The notes below the pieces were generated by a model. It was given only the letters and a program-made list of their open reading frames with translations. It was not told the DNA's origin and did no database searches. Made by a program: the position numbers and the translations under genes. A DNA stretch of 24,789 nt from an uncultured Lachnospiraceae bacterium (GTDB lineage: Bacteria; Bacillota; Clostridia; Lachnospirales; Lachnospiraceae), in NCBI GenBank assembly GCA_900549995.1, contig URQQ01000059.1, positions 1-24,789 of the forward strand, given 5' to 3'. Positions 8,493-15,255 of this stretch are shown here, one piece after another; within the stretch, counting starts at the first letter, position 1; each line of letters starts with the position of its first letter.

Positions 8493-8702
8493 CTAATTCC
8501 TTTGCTGCTCTTCAGAAATAAGCTCGTCAATATCATCAAATGCATTTTGTAAACGTTCTGTATGATAGATTTCATACATATTATATATAAAGTCAGTTAA
8601 ATTCAACGAGTCCCACAATTGCAGAACCTGAGCCGCTGTTTTTCCTTTGCTTTCTGCATAACGTTCAATTAAATATATAAAAAAATCAGTTTCTTTACTC
8701 AT
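8493..8702 (-). CDS. DUF3791 domain protein, likely surviving partner of broken DUF3990 gene
   Basis: 69 residues, acidic, no signal peptide or membrane segment. The pattern DFFIYLIERYAESKGKTAAQ followed by LWDSLNLTDFIYNMYEIYHT and a DDIDELI tail resembles DUF3791 proteins, which I know as small partners encoded beside DUF3990 genes in Lachnospiraceae. Biochemical function is not established for the family to my knowledge; an antitoxin role is inferred from the gene pairing. It overlaps the preceding 84-residue gene by 8 bp, so translation is coupled. The region is visibly more AT-rich than its neighbours, consistent with acquisition. It is the last gene of the cassette and no clear terminator follows. 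Confidence 0.75.
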   Translation of the reverse strand: MSKETDFFIYLIERYAESKGKTAAQVLQLWDSLNLTDFIYNMYEIYHTERLQNAFDDIDELISEEQQRN

Positions 8703-8949
8703 CCTCGCTCCTCCTTATATATTGAGAATTACGAGGGTTTCCCGTTATCTGCTCACTTTCCCACATATCAAAAACTATACGAGGACTCATTTTATATATT
8801 TCCAGATCAGGATCAATTAACAATTGATAAGTTTCAGATCCGATAAACGCCTTAATTGCTTTCATTTCATCAAATCCATACTTCGTAACTATCATTCTGA
8901 TAACATGGCGATCAAAAAAATCAATAGTTCTTGCAGCAATCTTCGTCAT
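8695..8949 (-). CDS. Small hypothetical protein of the DUF3990/DUF3791 cassette
   Basis: 84 residues beginning MTKIAARTIDFFDRHVIRMI, mixed charge, no membrane segment, with a short polar tail (GNPRNSQYIRRSEDE). I do not recognise a named domain. The spacing is informative: its ATG overlaps the stop codon of the DUF3990 remnant as ATGA, and its 3' end overlaps the DUF3791 gene by 8 bp, so the three were one translationally coupled unit. The frame is intact with no sign of decay. It may be a second neutralising or accessory subunit, or a distant relative of DUF3791; both are inferences from context. Confidence 0.7.
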   Translation of the reverse strand: MTKIAARTIDFFDRHVIRMIVTKYGFDEMKAIKAFIGSETYQLLIDPDLEIYKMSPRIVFDMWESEQITGNPRNSQYIRRSEDE

Positions 8950-9240
8950 AATACTTCACTCCCTTCAAATACCAATAATTTTAATGCATTATTAGTTAAG
9001 AATGCGTATTGATCAGTTAAATTTTGTGGCAACAATCGTTTGACTGCTTCTTCTTTCGTATACACACATATTCAGTATCGCAAGACCATCTCTACGCCGT
9101 TTTGTTACAGTCTTTGCCCACTTAGCTGCTTGTCGCTGACTAGATGTCAGATAAAATCCTGCTCCAAAATCTAACGCTCAAAGATTCTTACGTATTTTGG
9201 GATTTTCAACCATCATATTGCTGCCATGATATAGATTCAA
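8946..9240 (-). pseudogene. Broken DUF3990 (ADP-ribosyltransferase-like) gene
   Basis: Reading the minus strand from TTG 9240 (GGGGAG site 9 nt upstream) gives LNLYHGSNMMVENPKIRKNL, then an in-frame TGA at 9180-9178, then ALDFGAGFYLTSSQRQAAKW and on to LAILNMC near 9064. The frame then changes; the other frame gives YTKEEAVKRLLPQNLTDQYA, FLTNNALKLLVFEGSEVL and a TGA at 8948-8946. YHGS near the start, DFGAGFYLT, and a DQYAFLTNNALKLL tail are the expected DUF3990 blocks in order. Only about 95 codons remain against roughly 150 in intact members, so the central part was deleted as well as shifted. The family is considered ADP-ribosyltransferase-like; the product here should be inactive. Confidence 0.8.
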
Positions 9241-9258
9241 AATATTTATCTCCCCTTT

Positions 9259-9287
9259 GCTAAAAGTCTAGTCAACGTTGTCGTCAA
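9259..9287 (-). promoter_or_regulatory. Weak candidate promoter of the DUF3990/DUF3791 cassette
   Basis: Minus strand TTGACG (9287-9282), 17-nt spacer, TTTAGC (9264-9259). The -10 is poor. A second TTGAC and an imperfect palindrome centred on CAACGTTG (9271-9282) lie in the spacer, which could be an operator. Confidence 0.25.
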
Positions 9288-9322
9288 AACAATAAAATTG
9301 ATACTTTATGATCCTGCAATTT

Positions 9323-9366
9323 AAAAAAATTGAGAATCAAAGCCACTATTACTCACCTTGATTCCC
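9323..9366 (-). terminator. Rho-independent terminator of asp23
   Basis: 11-bp stem with two G-U pairs (arms 9366-9356 and 9342-9332), 13-nt loop, followed at once by A and seven Ts on the minus strand. It starts 11 nt after the asp23 stop and separates asp23 from the accessory cassette. Confidence 0.75.
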
Positions 9367-9376
9367 AGTACAATTC

Positions 9377-9766
9377 TTACTTTTCTTCCTGCATATCAAC
9401 ACCTGCAATACGGATGTTTACATCAGCTACTGTAAGCCCTGTCATATTTTCAATTGCTGTCTTTACCTTCTCCTGGACTTTTCCGGAAATATCCAGAATA
9501 CTGCATCCATATTTCAGGTTCAGTGCGAGAGAAACTGTGACAATACCATCCAGCACATCTACTTTAACCCCTTTTGAAAGGCTTCTCATTCCAAGCTTGC
9601 TGATCAGTTCTTTCGTCGCATTGCCTGCCATAGATGCAACGCCATCTACTTCCATCGCTGCAAGACCTGCTATAATTGCAACAACCTCGTCTGCAATCTT
9701 GACTTCTCCCAGGTTCTCATCCATTTTCAATGTATATGTGTTTCTTTCCTCTTTTATATTACTCAT
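9377..9766 (-). CDS. Asp23/Gls24 family envelope stress response protein
   Basis: 129 residues. The DUF322/Asp23 core is clear: GEVKIADEVVAIIAGLAAME, VDGVASMAG, then KGVKVDVLDGIVTVSLALNL, VQEKVKTAIENMTGLTVADV and NIRIAGV. Members (YqhY/AmaP-associated types) are linked to envelope stress or to lipid and fatty-acid metabolism; a precise activity is not known. ATG at 9766 has an AGGAGG site. In B. subtilis and most Clostridia the homologue sits directly before nusB; here an own promoter (9804-9831) and a terminator (9323-9366) make it monocistronic, and the accessory cassette lies between. Confidence 0.93.
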   Translation of the reverse strand: MSNIKEERNTYTLKMDENLGEVKIADEVVAIIAGLAAMEVDGVASMAGNATKELISKLGMRSLSKGVKVDVLDGIVTVSLALNLKYGCSILDISGKVQEKVKTAIENMTGLTVADVNIRIAGVDMQEEK

Positions 9767-9803
9767 ACCGCAAAACCTCCTGTCTGGTCAATGCCTACTG
9801 TTT

Positions 9804-9831
9804 ATTATACCAAATCTGTCTCTATTTGCAA
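9804..9831 (-). promoter_or_regulatory. Sigma-A promoter of asp23
   Basis: Minus strand TTGCAA (9831-9826), 16-nt spacer, perfect TATAAT (9809-9804), 38 nt upstream of the asp23 ATG. A 17-nt spacing results if TTTGCA is taken as the -35. Confidence 0.7.
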
Positions 9832-9847
9832 ACATTCTTTTCTTGAC

Positions 9848-9969
9848 GCCACGCCACTTCGACTCCGCTTCGCTCCATCTCAGTGCGGCTAATCGCCGCA
9901 TACAGATTACAAAGGACAAATCTTAGCAAGCAAGCTTGCACGCTTTGTTCTTTATAATCTGTGCGTGGC
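9848..9969. repeat. 122-bp nested inverted-repeat element between asp23 and prfC
   Basis: Outer 7-nt complementary ends GCCACGC (9848-9854) and GCGTGGC (9963-9969). Inside, an 18-bp inverted repeat with two mismatches (9903-9920 with 9944-9961) encloses the palindrome GCAAGCTTGC (9930-9939). A second hairpin, TGCGGC-TAATC-GCCGCA, lies at 9885-9901. No open frame and no clear T-run. It resembles REP/MITE-type intergenic elements and may also fold at the end of the prfC mRNA. Confidence 0.6.
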
Positions 9970-9976
9970 TGTTTAG

Positions 9977-11566
9977 TTATCGTCCAAATTCGGAGAGTTC
10001 CAGGTCGGGGTTGCGGTCTTGGACCATTCGGATGCTCCAGCTGTTTACAAATAATAGAAGCGGGCGGTCTTTCAGGTCTTTGATCCGCTTCATATCAGAG
10101 GTTCCCACGATCTTATCCATATCGATTTCTTCATTCTCAATCCAGCGGATATGTTCGTATGGAAGAGTTTCGAGTCTGATTTCTACGTTGTATTCATTTA
10201 ACAGCCTGTACTTTAACACGTCAAACTGCAGGACACCGACAACACCGACGATAATTTCTTCCATACCGGTATTGTACTCCTGGAAGATCTGGATTGCGCC
10301 TTCCTGAGCGATCTGGTTGATTCCTTTGACAAACTGTTTTCTCTTCATCGTATCCATCTGGCGTACCCTTGCGAAATGTTCGGGTGCGAACGTCGGGATA
10401 CCCTCATATACGTATTTTTTATCAGATGACGTCAATGTATCCCCAATGGAAAAAATTCCCGGATCAAAAACGCCGATGATATCTCCGCCGTAAGCTTTAT
10501 CAATCATCTTTCGCTCACTTGCCATCATCTGCTGCGGCTGAGACAGACGGACTTTTCTTCCTCCCTGAATGTGAAGCACTTCCATCCCTGCCTCGAATTC
10601 CCCGGAACAGATTCTCATAAAGGCAATCCGGTCTCTGTGTGCCTTATTCATATTTGCCTGGATTTTGAATACAAACGCGGAAAAATCTTTTTCTTCCATC
10701 GGATCAATCACTCCCTGATCTGACAATCTCGGAAGCGGTGATGTTGTCATCTGAAGGAAATGCTGAAGGAATGTCTCCACTCCAAAGTTGGTAAGCGCAG
10801 AACCAAAAAATACCGGCGAAAGCTCACCTCTATCAACCATCTCCTGATCAAATTCAGCGCTTGCCCCATCCAGAAGTTCGATCTCCTCCTGAAGTTTTTC
10901 CATCGCGCTTTCACCGATCAGTTCCAGCGCTTTTGCGTCTTCCACAGAGATTTTTTCCACTGCTCCCATTGTCGTTCCCTTGTTGGTATCGGAAAAGAGT
11001 TCCACTTCTTTTTTGTTCCTGTCATAGACACCTTTGAATTCCTTCCCTGAACCAATCGGCCAGTTCACTGGGCAAGTCGCGATTCCAAGGTTCTTTTCGA
11101 TGTCGTCCAGAAGGTCAAATGTATCCTGTGCCTCCCGGTCCATTTTGTTGATGAACGTAAAAATCGGTATGTGGCGCATGACACATACCTTGAACAGTTT
11201 TCTCGTCTGTGCCTCAACTCCCTTTGACGCATCAATCACCATGACTGCCGAGTCAGCAGCCATCAGCGTCCGGTAAGTGTCCTCTGAGAAATCCTGGTGC
11301 CCCGGTGTATCCAGGATATTAATACAGTATCCTCCATAATTGAACTGAAGCACAGAAGAGGTCACTGAGATACCTCTTTCTTTTTCAATTTCCATCCAGT
11401 CAGAAACCGCATGTTTGGAGGTCGCTTTTCCTTTCACGGACCCTGCCTGATTGATCGCCCCTCCATAGAGCAGGAATTTCTCTGTCAAAGTTGTCTTTCC
11501 TGCATCGGGATGCGATATAATGGCAAATGTCCTTCGTTTTTTTATTTCATTCGTAATATCTGACAT
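9977..11566 (-). CDS. prfC: Peptide chain release factor 3
   Basis: GTPase that recycles RF1/RF2 after peptide release; 529 residues, full length. G1 HPDAGKTT at 19-26, G2 RGISVTS at 64-70, G3 DTPGH at 86-90, G4 NKMD at 140-143, followed by the EF-G-like domains; the SSVLQFNYGGYCINILDTPGHQ stretch (cited around 70-91) and the segment INQAGSVKG after G1 are RF3-like and separate it from EF-G and from TetM-type protection proteins. ATG at 11566 follows TAGGAG. Its own candidate promoter lies at 11621-11650. It stands between the spoIIIA operon and asp23 and has no visible functional link to sporulation. Confidence 0.95.
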   Translation of the reverse strand: MSDITNEIKKRRTFAIISHPDAGKTTLTEKFLLYGGAINQAGSVKGKATSKHAVSDWMEIEKERGISVTSSVLQFNYGGYCINILDTPGHQDFSEDTYRTLMAADSAVMVIDASKGVEAQTRKLFKVCVMRHIPIFTFINKMDREAQDTFDLLDDIEKNLGIATCPVNWPIGSGKEFKGVYDRNKKEVELFSDTNKGTTMGAVEKISVEDAKALELIGESAMEKLQEEIELLDGASAEFDQEMVDRGELSPVFFGSALTNFGVETFLQHFLQMTTSPLPRLSDQGVIDPMEEKDFSAFVFKIQANMNKAHRDRIAFMRICSGEFEAGMEVLHIQGGRKVRLSQPQQMMASERKMIDKAYGGDIIGVFDPGIFSIGDTLTSSDKKYVYEGIPTFAPEHFARVRQMDTMKRKQFVKGINQIAQEGAIQIFQEYNTGMEEIIVGVVGVLQFDVLKYRLLNEYNVEIRLETLPYEHIRWIENEEIDMDKIVGTSDMKRIKDLKDRPLLLFVNSWSIRMVQDRNPDLELSEFGR

Positions 11567-11620
11567 AATCTACTCCTATATTTATCTTAATTTGTACCAA
11601 AGCTTTAAGCATACGTAATT

Positions 11621-11650
11621 AGTCTACCACAATCTGGGGCTTTTTAGCAA
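11621..11650 (-). promoter_or_regulatory. Candidate sigma-A promoter of prfC
   Basis: Minus strand TTGCTA (11650-11645), 18-nt spacer ending in an extended -10 TGG, then TAGACT (11626-11621), about 55 nt upstream of the prfC ATG. The -10 matches the consensus in four of six bases, so this is moderate support only. Confidence 0.45.
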
Positions 11651-11657
11651 CTGCATC

Positions 11658-12374
11658 TTATTTTGTATCTTCCTGACCACTCTCGTCAGATGTTTCAGAA
11701 CCTGAATTCTCGGATGCCGCATCTGTTCCGCTCTCTGTTTTAGACTGTGCGTGAATCGGATTGATCACTATGTTCTCAGGGCTGATTCCTGTTTTTCTTG
11801 TAATGACATCTTCAATCTGCGCCCTGCTTGCATCTGAGAGGTTCTCTCCGCTGACTACCACATCAGCAGACTCAGAAGTAAGTGTAACTACTGCATTTTC
11901 AAATCCTTTGGATGCGAGAAGCGTTTCTGCTGCCGCTTCTTTCTCTGAAAGTTCTGTCATGGCCACCAGCTGGTTTACCGCCTCCTGTTTCTGTTCATCG
12001 CCGATATTCTCACTGTCGATAATACTTTGCAGCGTTTCTTTATTTTTGGATCTTACCTGTTCTCTTGTCACCTTTGCTTCTGCTGCGATGCTGCTCACTT
12101 CGCTGCTTGTCAGCACTGCTTCACCCGGTGTCTGATTGACATCGGAACCTGTATCTGCAACTTCATTGTCCTGACTTGCAATATCATTGTTAGCAGATGC
12201 CGCATCTTCCTCCGAGATATCCAGAAGTTCTTTGCTTGCAAGTTCATTTGCTGTTGTCTGAGTGTCTTCTTTGTTTCCAAAGATTTTACCGGAATAGTTC
12301 AGGTATCCGGCAATCGCTATCATAAGTGCCAGTGTCGTGATGATGATCTGATTTTTCTTAAATAATCGTTTCAA
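11658..12374 (-). CDS. spoIIIAH: Stage III sporulation protein AH
   Basis: Mother-cell protein whose C-terminal YscJ/FliF-like ring domain reaches across the intermembrane space to bind forespore SpoIIQ. 238 residues. One membrane segment at about 9-25 (IIITTLALMIAIAGYL), an acidic Ser/Asn-rich linker (about 30-85), a helical part, then the ring-building domain (about 135-205, with ETLLASKGFENAVVTL and ISPENIVINPIHAQ). It ends in a polar Ser/Glu/Asp-rich tail of about 30 residues, longer than I expect. Start is TTG: AGGAGG lies 8 nt upstream and no ATG fits. Last gene of the operon; no strong terminator separates it from prfC. Confidence 0.93.
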   Translation of the reverse strand: MKRLFKKNQIIITTLALMIAIAGYLNYSGKIFGNKEDTQTTANELASKELLDISEEDAASANNDIASQDNEVADTGSDVNQTPGEAVLTSSEVSSIAAEAKVTREQVRSKNKETLQSIIDSENIGDEQKQEAVNQLVAMTELSEKEAAAETLLASKGFENAVVTLTSESADVVVSGENLSDASRAQIEDVITRKTGISPENIVINPIHAQSKTESGTDAASENSGSETSDESGQEDTK

Positions 12375-12394
12375 AGTGTTGCCCTCCTTAGAAA

Positions 12395-12970
12395 TTAATT
12401 CATCTTCATTACCTTAATTTTATGCGTGTCTACATCAAATAATGCGCAAACTGCTTCAGTTATATTTTCAATGACAACCGCATTGTCTCCTCCCTGTGCC
12501 ACGACAATCACACCGGCAATTTTCGGGCTGATTTCCTTCCTCACATAGGGTGTCTGCTCTCCCTGTGATTTACTGTCATACACAGTTGCCTCTTTTATTG
12601 AGTTTTCTTTGGTCGTGCGTGTCCCGCCTGATTTATCAGATTCCTCGATGTTTTGTCCTGTATTTTCCGCGTCCTTTTCTATCACCTTCTCGGAGGATGA
12701 CTGCAATGTCACCATGACTTTTACTTTCCCTACCCCTTCCGCCTGTGCAAGTGCCGCCTCAAGTCTTTGTTCCAGTTCCTTTTCATATGCTGCGTCTTCC
12801 GTCTCCGTCTGCAATACCGTCCGGGCACTGCCCTCACCTTTATCTGTGTTTTTTTTCACCGGCATTGCAATCACAATCAAAAGAACTCCCGCCAGGAGAA
12901 TGATCAGCAGCTGGCTTTTCCCTTTTCCCATATTCTGAAGTTTTACCGCCCACGATGTTTTACTGTCCAA
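12395..12970 (-). CDS. spoIIIAG: Stage III sporulation protein AG
   Basis: Ring-forming component of the SpoIIIA-SpoIIQ channel, inserted in the mother-cell (outer forespore) membrane. 191 residues from the chosen start: short cytoplasmic N-terminus, one membrane helix (about 20-36, LLIILLAGVLLIVIAMP), then an extracytoplasmic domain with an acidic spacer and the YscJ/FliF-like fold (VGKVKVMVTLQSSSEKVIEK; IAGVIVVAQGGDNAVV). The frame is open to 13033, but TTG at 12970 with GGGGAG 7 nt upstream gives the family N-terminus and only an 11-bp overlap with spoIIIAF, so TTG is preferred. An ATG at 13006 is the alternative. Confidence 0.9.
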   Translation of the reverse strand: MDSKTSWAVKLQNMGKGKSQLLIILLAGVLLIVIAMPVKKNTDKGEGSARTVLQTETEDAAYEKELEQRLEAALAQAEGVGKVKVMVTLQSSSEKVIEKDAENTGQNIEESDKSGGTRTTKENSIKEATVYDSKSQGEQTPYVRKEISPKIAGVIVVAQGGDNAVVIENITEAVCALFDVDTHKIKVMKMN

Positions 12971-13331
12971 TTGTAATCTCCCCAATCCCGATATCCTGAT
13001 TATCATCTCCTGTATCTTCCTGTATATTCTCACGTTCCTTCAGGCTGTTATATACCGATGAAGGTATCTCGGCATCCTCCAGAAATTTTGTTTTTTCTTC
13101 CATTTCCTTTTGCTCCTGTTCATAGGAAGTCTTGTGGTACAGTTCCATAAAAGAATCTTCCATTCCGGCCACCTTCAGAATCGGTTCACACATCAGAAGA
13201 ATCAGCAAAAGACCTGTAAAAAAGCGGATATATTTCTTGTATCCTGACTTTGGGATTACCTGAACCACTACAGTGACCAATATCATATAATAAGCAATAT
13301 TCTGTACCCATTCATAAAGATATGACAGCAT
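12960..13331 (-). CDS. spoIIIAF: Stage III sporulation protein AF
   Basis: 123 residues. Two N-terminal membrane helices (about 8-28, and 33-50 with FFTGLLLILLMCEPIL) precede a soluble, acidic part facing the intermembrane space. Family members belong to the SpoIIIA channel complex required for late forespore gene expression under sigma-G. ATG at 13331 with an AGGGAAGGGAAA site is preferred over the upstream ATG at 13358. The 3' end overlaps spoIIIAG. The gap to spoIIIAE (75 bp) is the widest in the operon and holds a sequence resembling the 22148-22230 repeat arm. Confidence 0.9.
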   Translation of the reverse strand: MLSYLYEWVQNIAYYMILVTVVVQVIPKSGYKKYIRFFTGLLLILLMCEPILKVAGMEDSFMELYHKTSYEQEQKEMEEKTKFLEDAEIPSSVYNSLKERENIQEDTGDDNQDIGIGEITIGQ

Positions 13332-13406
13332 TTTCCCTTCCCTTTCTCCAACGCACATTTGAAAACTGCTTCCCGGCAGATGGCGGAAATAAAGTCCCAG
13401 CTATAC

Positions 13407-14570
13407 TCAGGCACCTGTCGTCTGTGCCACAACTGCAATCGTAAGCAGGAATAAAACTCCTGTCGTGAATACGGTGCGCAGTACCAGCTGGCAGCCGTCT
13501 CCGATACTGCTGATACACCCCACAATCCGTTTGTCTGACACCGGTTGGATCAGAGCGGCAGCCAGCTTATACATGAGTGCCATCACCGCAACCTGAATCA
13601 CCGGCACAAGACAGATAATCACACATATCACGGCCCCTGCGACACCAATTCCATTTTTAATCAGCACCGCTGTTCCAAGCACCACTTCCGCCACGCCGCC
13701 AAGTGCATCGCCGATTCCGGGAATGGCTTCCGCGCTTCTCGTCACGACGCTGTGCTTCAGTGAATCAATCGCAGGGCTCAAAAGCCCCTGAATGACATTC
13801 ATGCCTATCACACATGCCAGCATGGTCTTGAGCGTCCAGCTAATCACAGTATGAAGCAGTTCCCCAAGTTTCGACAGATAATCTTCCTGTGACAGATGAT
13901 TCAGAATGTTGATCATAATCTCCACGTGGATCAGAGGAATCAGGAAATTCAGAATCAGCAGCTCCACCAGGAAGATCAGGAGCAGTACCAGATTATAAAA
14001 TGCAACCGCCGACACACTCCCCGCTGCAAATGCAACTCCGAGAAAATAAACCGGTCCCAGAATCTTCATAAATGTCAGAAGGATGTTAAGGCTGTCCGAC
14101 ACGGACTGCATAATTACCTGAAAGGAAGTGATACAGACCGTCATCAGAAGGATATACAGAATATAGAAGCCTGTCTCTGAAATCTGCTGGTTCTGAAACA
14201 CACTTGAGAAATTTGTAAACACTGCTGCGATCACTGCAATCAGGAGAATATGTACCATTCCTTCCTTGTTGGCCCGGATCTCATAGAACAGCTTATCCTT
14301 CACCAGATCAACAGCCATAGATGCCGCCCCTTTCACGTCTCCGCTGACCAGCTCCCTGACAAGGTCTCCGAAATCCAGTTTCTCCTCAGGAAAAACATCT
14401 TCGAGCACATCGTTGATTTCCCCGAAATCAAATTCTTCCAGCAGCTCCTCCTGGCTTTCTTCTGTTTTCGCCGTATCAGGTTCTTCTGCCCGCACCTGCC
14501 CCGCAGCAGACAGGCTGAGCAGGAGTACAATCCCTATCATTAATCCAGTTTTTATCAATCTATTTTTCAT
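13407..14570 (-). CDS. spoIIIAE: Stage III sporulation protein AE
   Basis: Polytopic membrane protein of the SpoIIIA channel, 387 residues. An N-terminal signal peptide is visible (KNR, hydrophobic LMIGIVLLLSLSAAG, then VRAEEP as the probable cleavage region). An acidic stretch follows and then about seven or eight membrane helices, including HILLIAVIAAVFTNFSSVF and ILYILLMTVCITSFQVIMQ. Start: ATG at 14570 immediately before the signal peptide. The frame is open to a GTG at 14612, which would add 14 residues before the signal sequence. The ribosome site at 14570 is weak (AGAAAAG), so the start is less certain than the gene. Confidence 0.9.
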   Translation of the reverse strand: MKNRLIKTGLMIGIVLLLSLSAAGQVRAEEPDTAKTEESQEELLEEFDFGEINDVLEDVFPEEKLDFGDLVRELVSGDVKGAASMAVDLVKDKLFYEIRANKEGMVHILLIAVIAAVFTNFSSVFQNQQISETGFYILYILLMTVCITSFQVIMQSVSDSLNILLTFMKILGPVYFLGVAFAAGSVSAVAFYNLVLLLIFLVELLILNFLIPLIHVEIMINILNHLSQEDYLSKLGELLHTVISWTLKTMLACVIGMNVIQGLLSPAIDSLKHSVVTRSAEAIPGIGDALGGVAEVVLGTAVLIKNGIGVAGAVICVIICLVPVIQVAVMALMYKLAAALIQPVSDKRIVGCISSIGDGCQLVLRTVFTTGVLFLLTIAVVAQTTGA

Positions 14571-14615
14571 AATCTTTTCTGCTTTCTGCCTGCACCGCAT
14601 CGGACACACCACTTT

Positions 14616-15002
14616 CTAGGATAAGAATGTCTTTATCGTCGTAAGCAAAGCAGAGAGTATCGGCATCGACAATGCAAGGATGGCAAGCTTGCTGAATATT
14701 TCAATTTGCTGGGCGATGGTCTGATATCCCGCATCTTTGCAGATCCCGGAAGCAAATTCTGCAATATAAGTGATCCCGAGCATTTTTACCATTGCTGAAA
14801 TATAGGATATATTCAGATTCATTCCGCCGCATATCTCTTGTATGGTGTCAATGATCACTGTCAGCCTGCCGATAATATTAAGGAAGATAAACAGGCTGAC
14901 CGCAACACCGATATACATTCCATATTCTGATTTCCCGCCTTTGAACTGTATCGCCATCAAGGTCCCGAGGACGCCGATGACCGCAACTTGTACGATATCC
15001 AT
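14616..15002 (-). CDS. spoIIIAD: Stage III sporulation protein AD
   Basis: 128-residue integral membrane protein with about four helices, including YIGVAVSLFIFLNIIG and ISYISAMVKMLGITYIAEFA. The second contains the GITYIAEFASGICKDAG signature of the SpoIIIAC/AD family. Structurally these proteins resemble export-apparatus components of flagellar and type III secretion systems. ATG at 15002 follows AGGAAG. It lies 12 bp after spoIIIAC and 45 bp before spoIIIAE, with the order conserved as in Bacillus. Confidence 0.93.
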   Translation of the reverse strand: MDIVQVAVIGVLGTLMAIQFKGGKSEYGMYIGVAVSLFIFLNIIGRLTVIIDTIQEICGGMNLNISYISAMVKMLGITYIAEFASGICKDAGYQTIAQQIEIFSKLAILALSMPILSALLTTIKTFLS

Positions 15003-15014
15003 CTCACTACTTCC

Positions 15015-15209
15015 TTACAATGAAAAAAGGTTCCTGATTGTTTCAAACAAATCATATATATAGGGAATGATCCACAGAAGTACCAGTATCAGTCCTGCAA
15101 GACTCGTGAGAAACGCCTGTTCTTCCCGTCCGCTGTGTTTTAATACCTGGCTCAGCACTGACACCAGAATTCCTACAGCTGCAATTTTAAAGATGATATT
15201 TACACTCAT
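15015..15209 (-). CDS. spoIIIAC: Stage III sporulation protein AC
   Basis: 64 residues with two membrane helices (IIFKIAAVGILVSVLSQVLK and FLTSLAGLILVLLWIIPYI), the standard size for this family. The sequence between the helices (HSGREEQA) matches SpoIIIAC. ATG at 15209 has AGGAGGGG upstream and is preferred to the longer reading to 15224, which would include the ribosome site in the coding region. It acts with SpoIIIAD in the membrane part of the channel. Confidence 0.93.
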   Translation of the reverse strand: MSVNIIFKIAAVGILVSVLSQVLKHSGREEQAFLTSLAGLILVLLWIIPYIYDLFETIRNLFSL

Positions 15210-15255
15210 GTACCCCTCCTGCACTCAGACTCTTGTGACTTCTTTTGCAATCCTT

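Noticed and set aside
9330..9926. Plus-strand open frame of 198 codons
   Set aside because: It lies opposite asp23 and crosses its promoter and terminator; the composition is low-complexity Ser/Thr/Phe, typical of an antisense shadow, and there is no ribosome site or family match.
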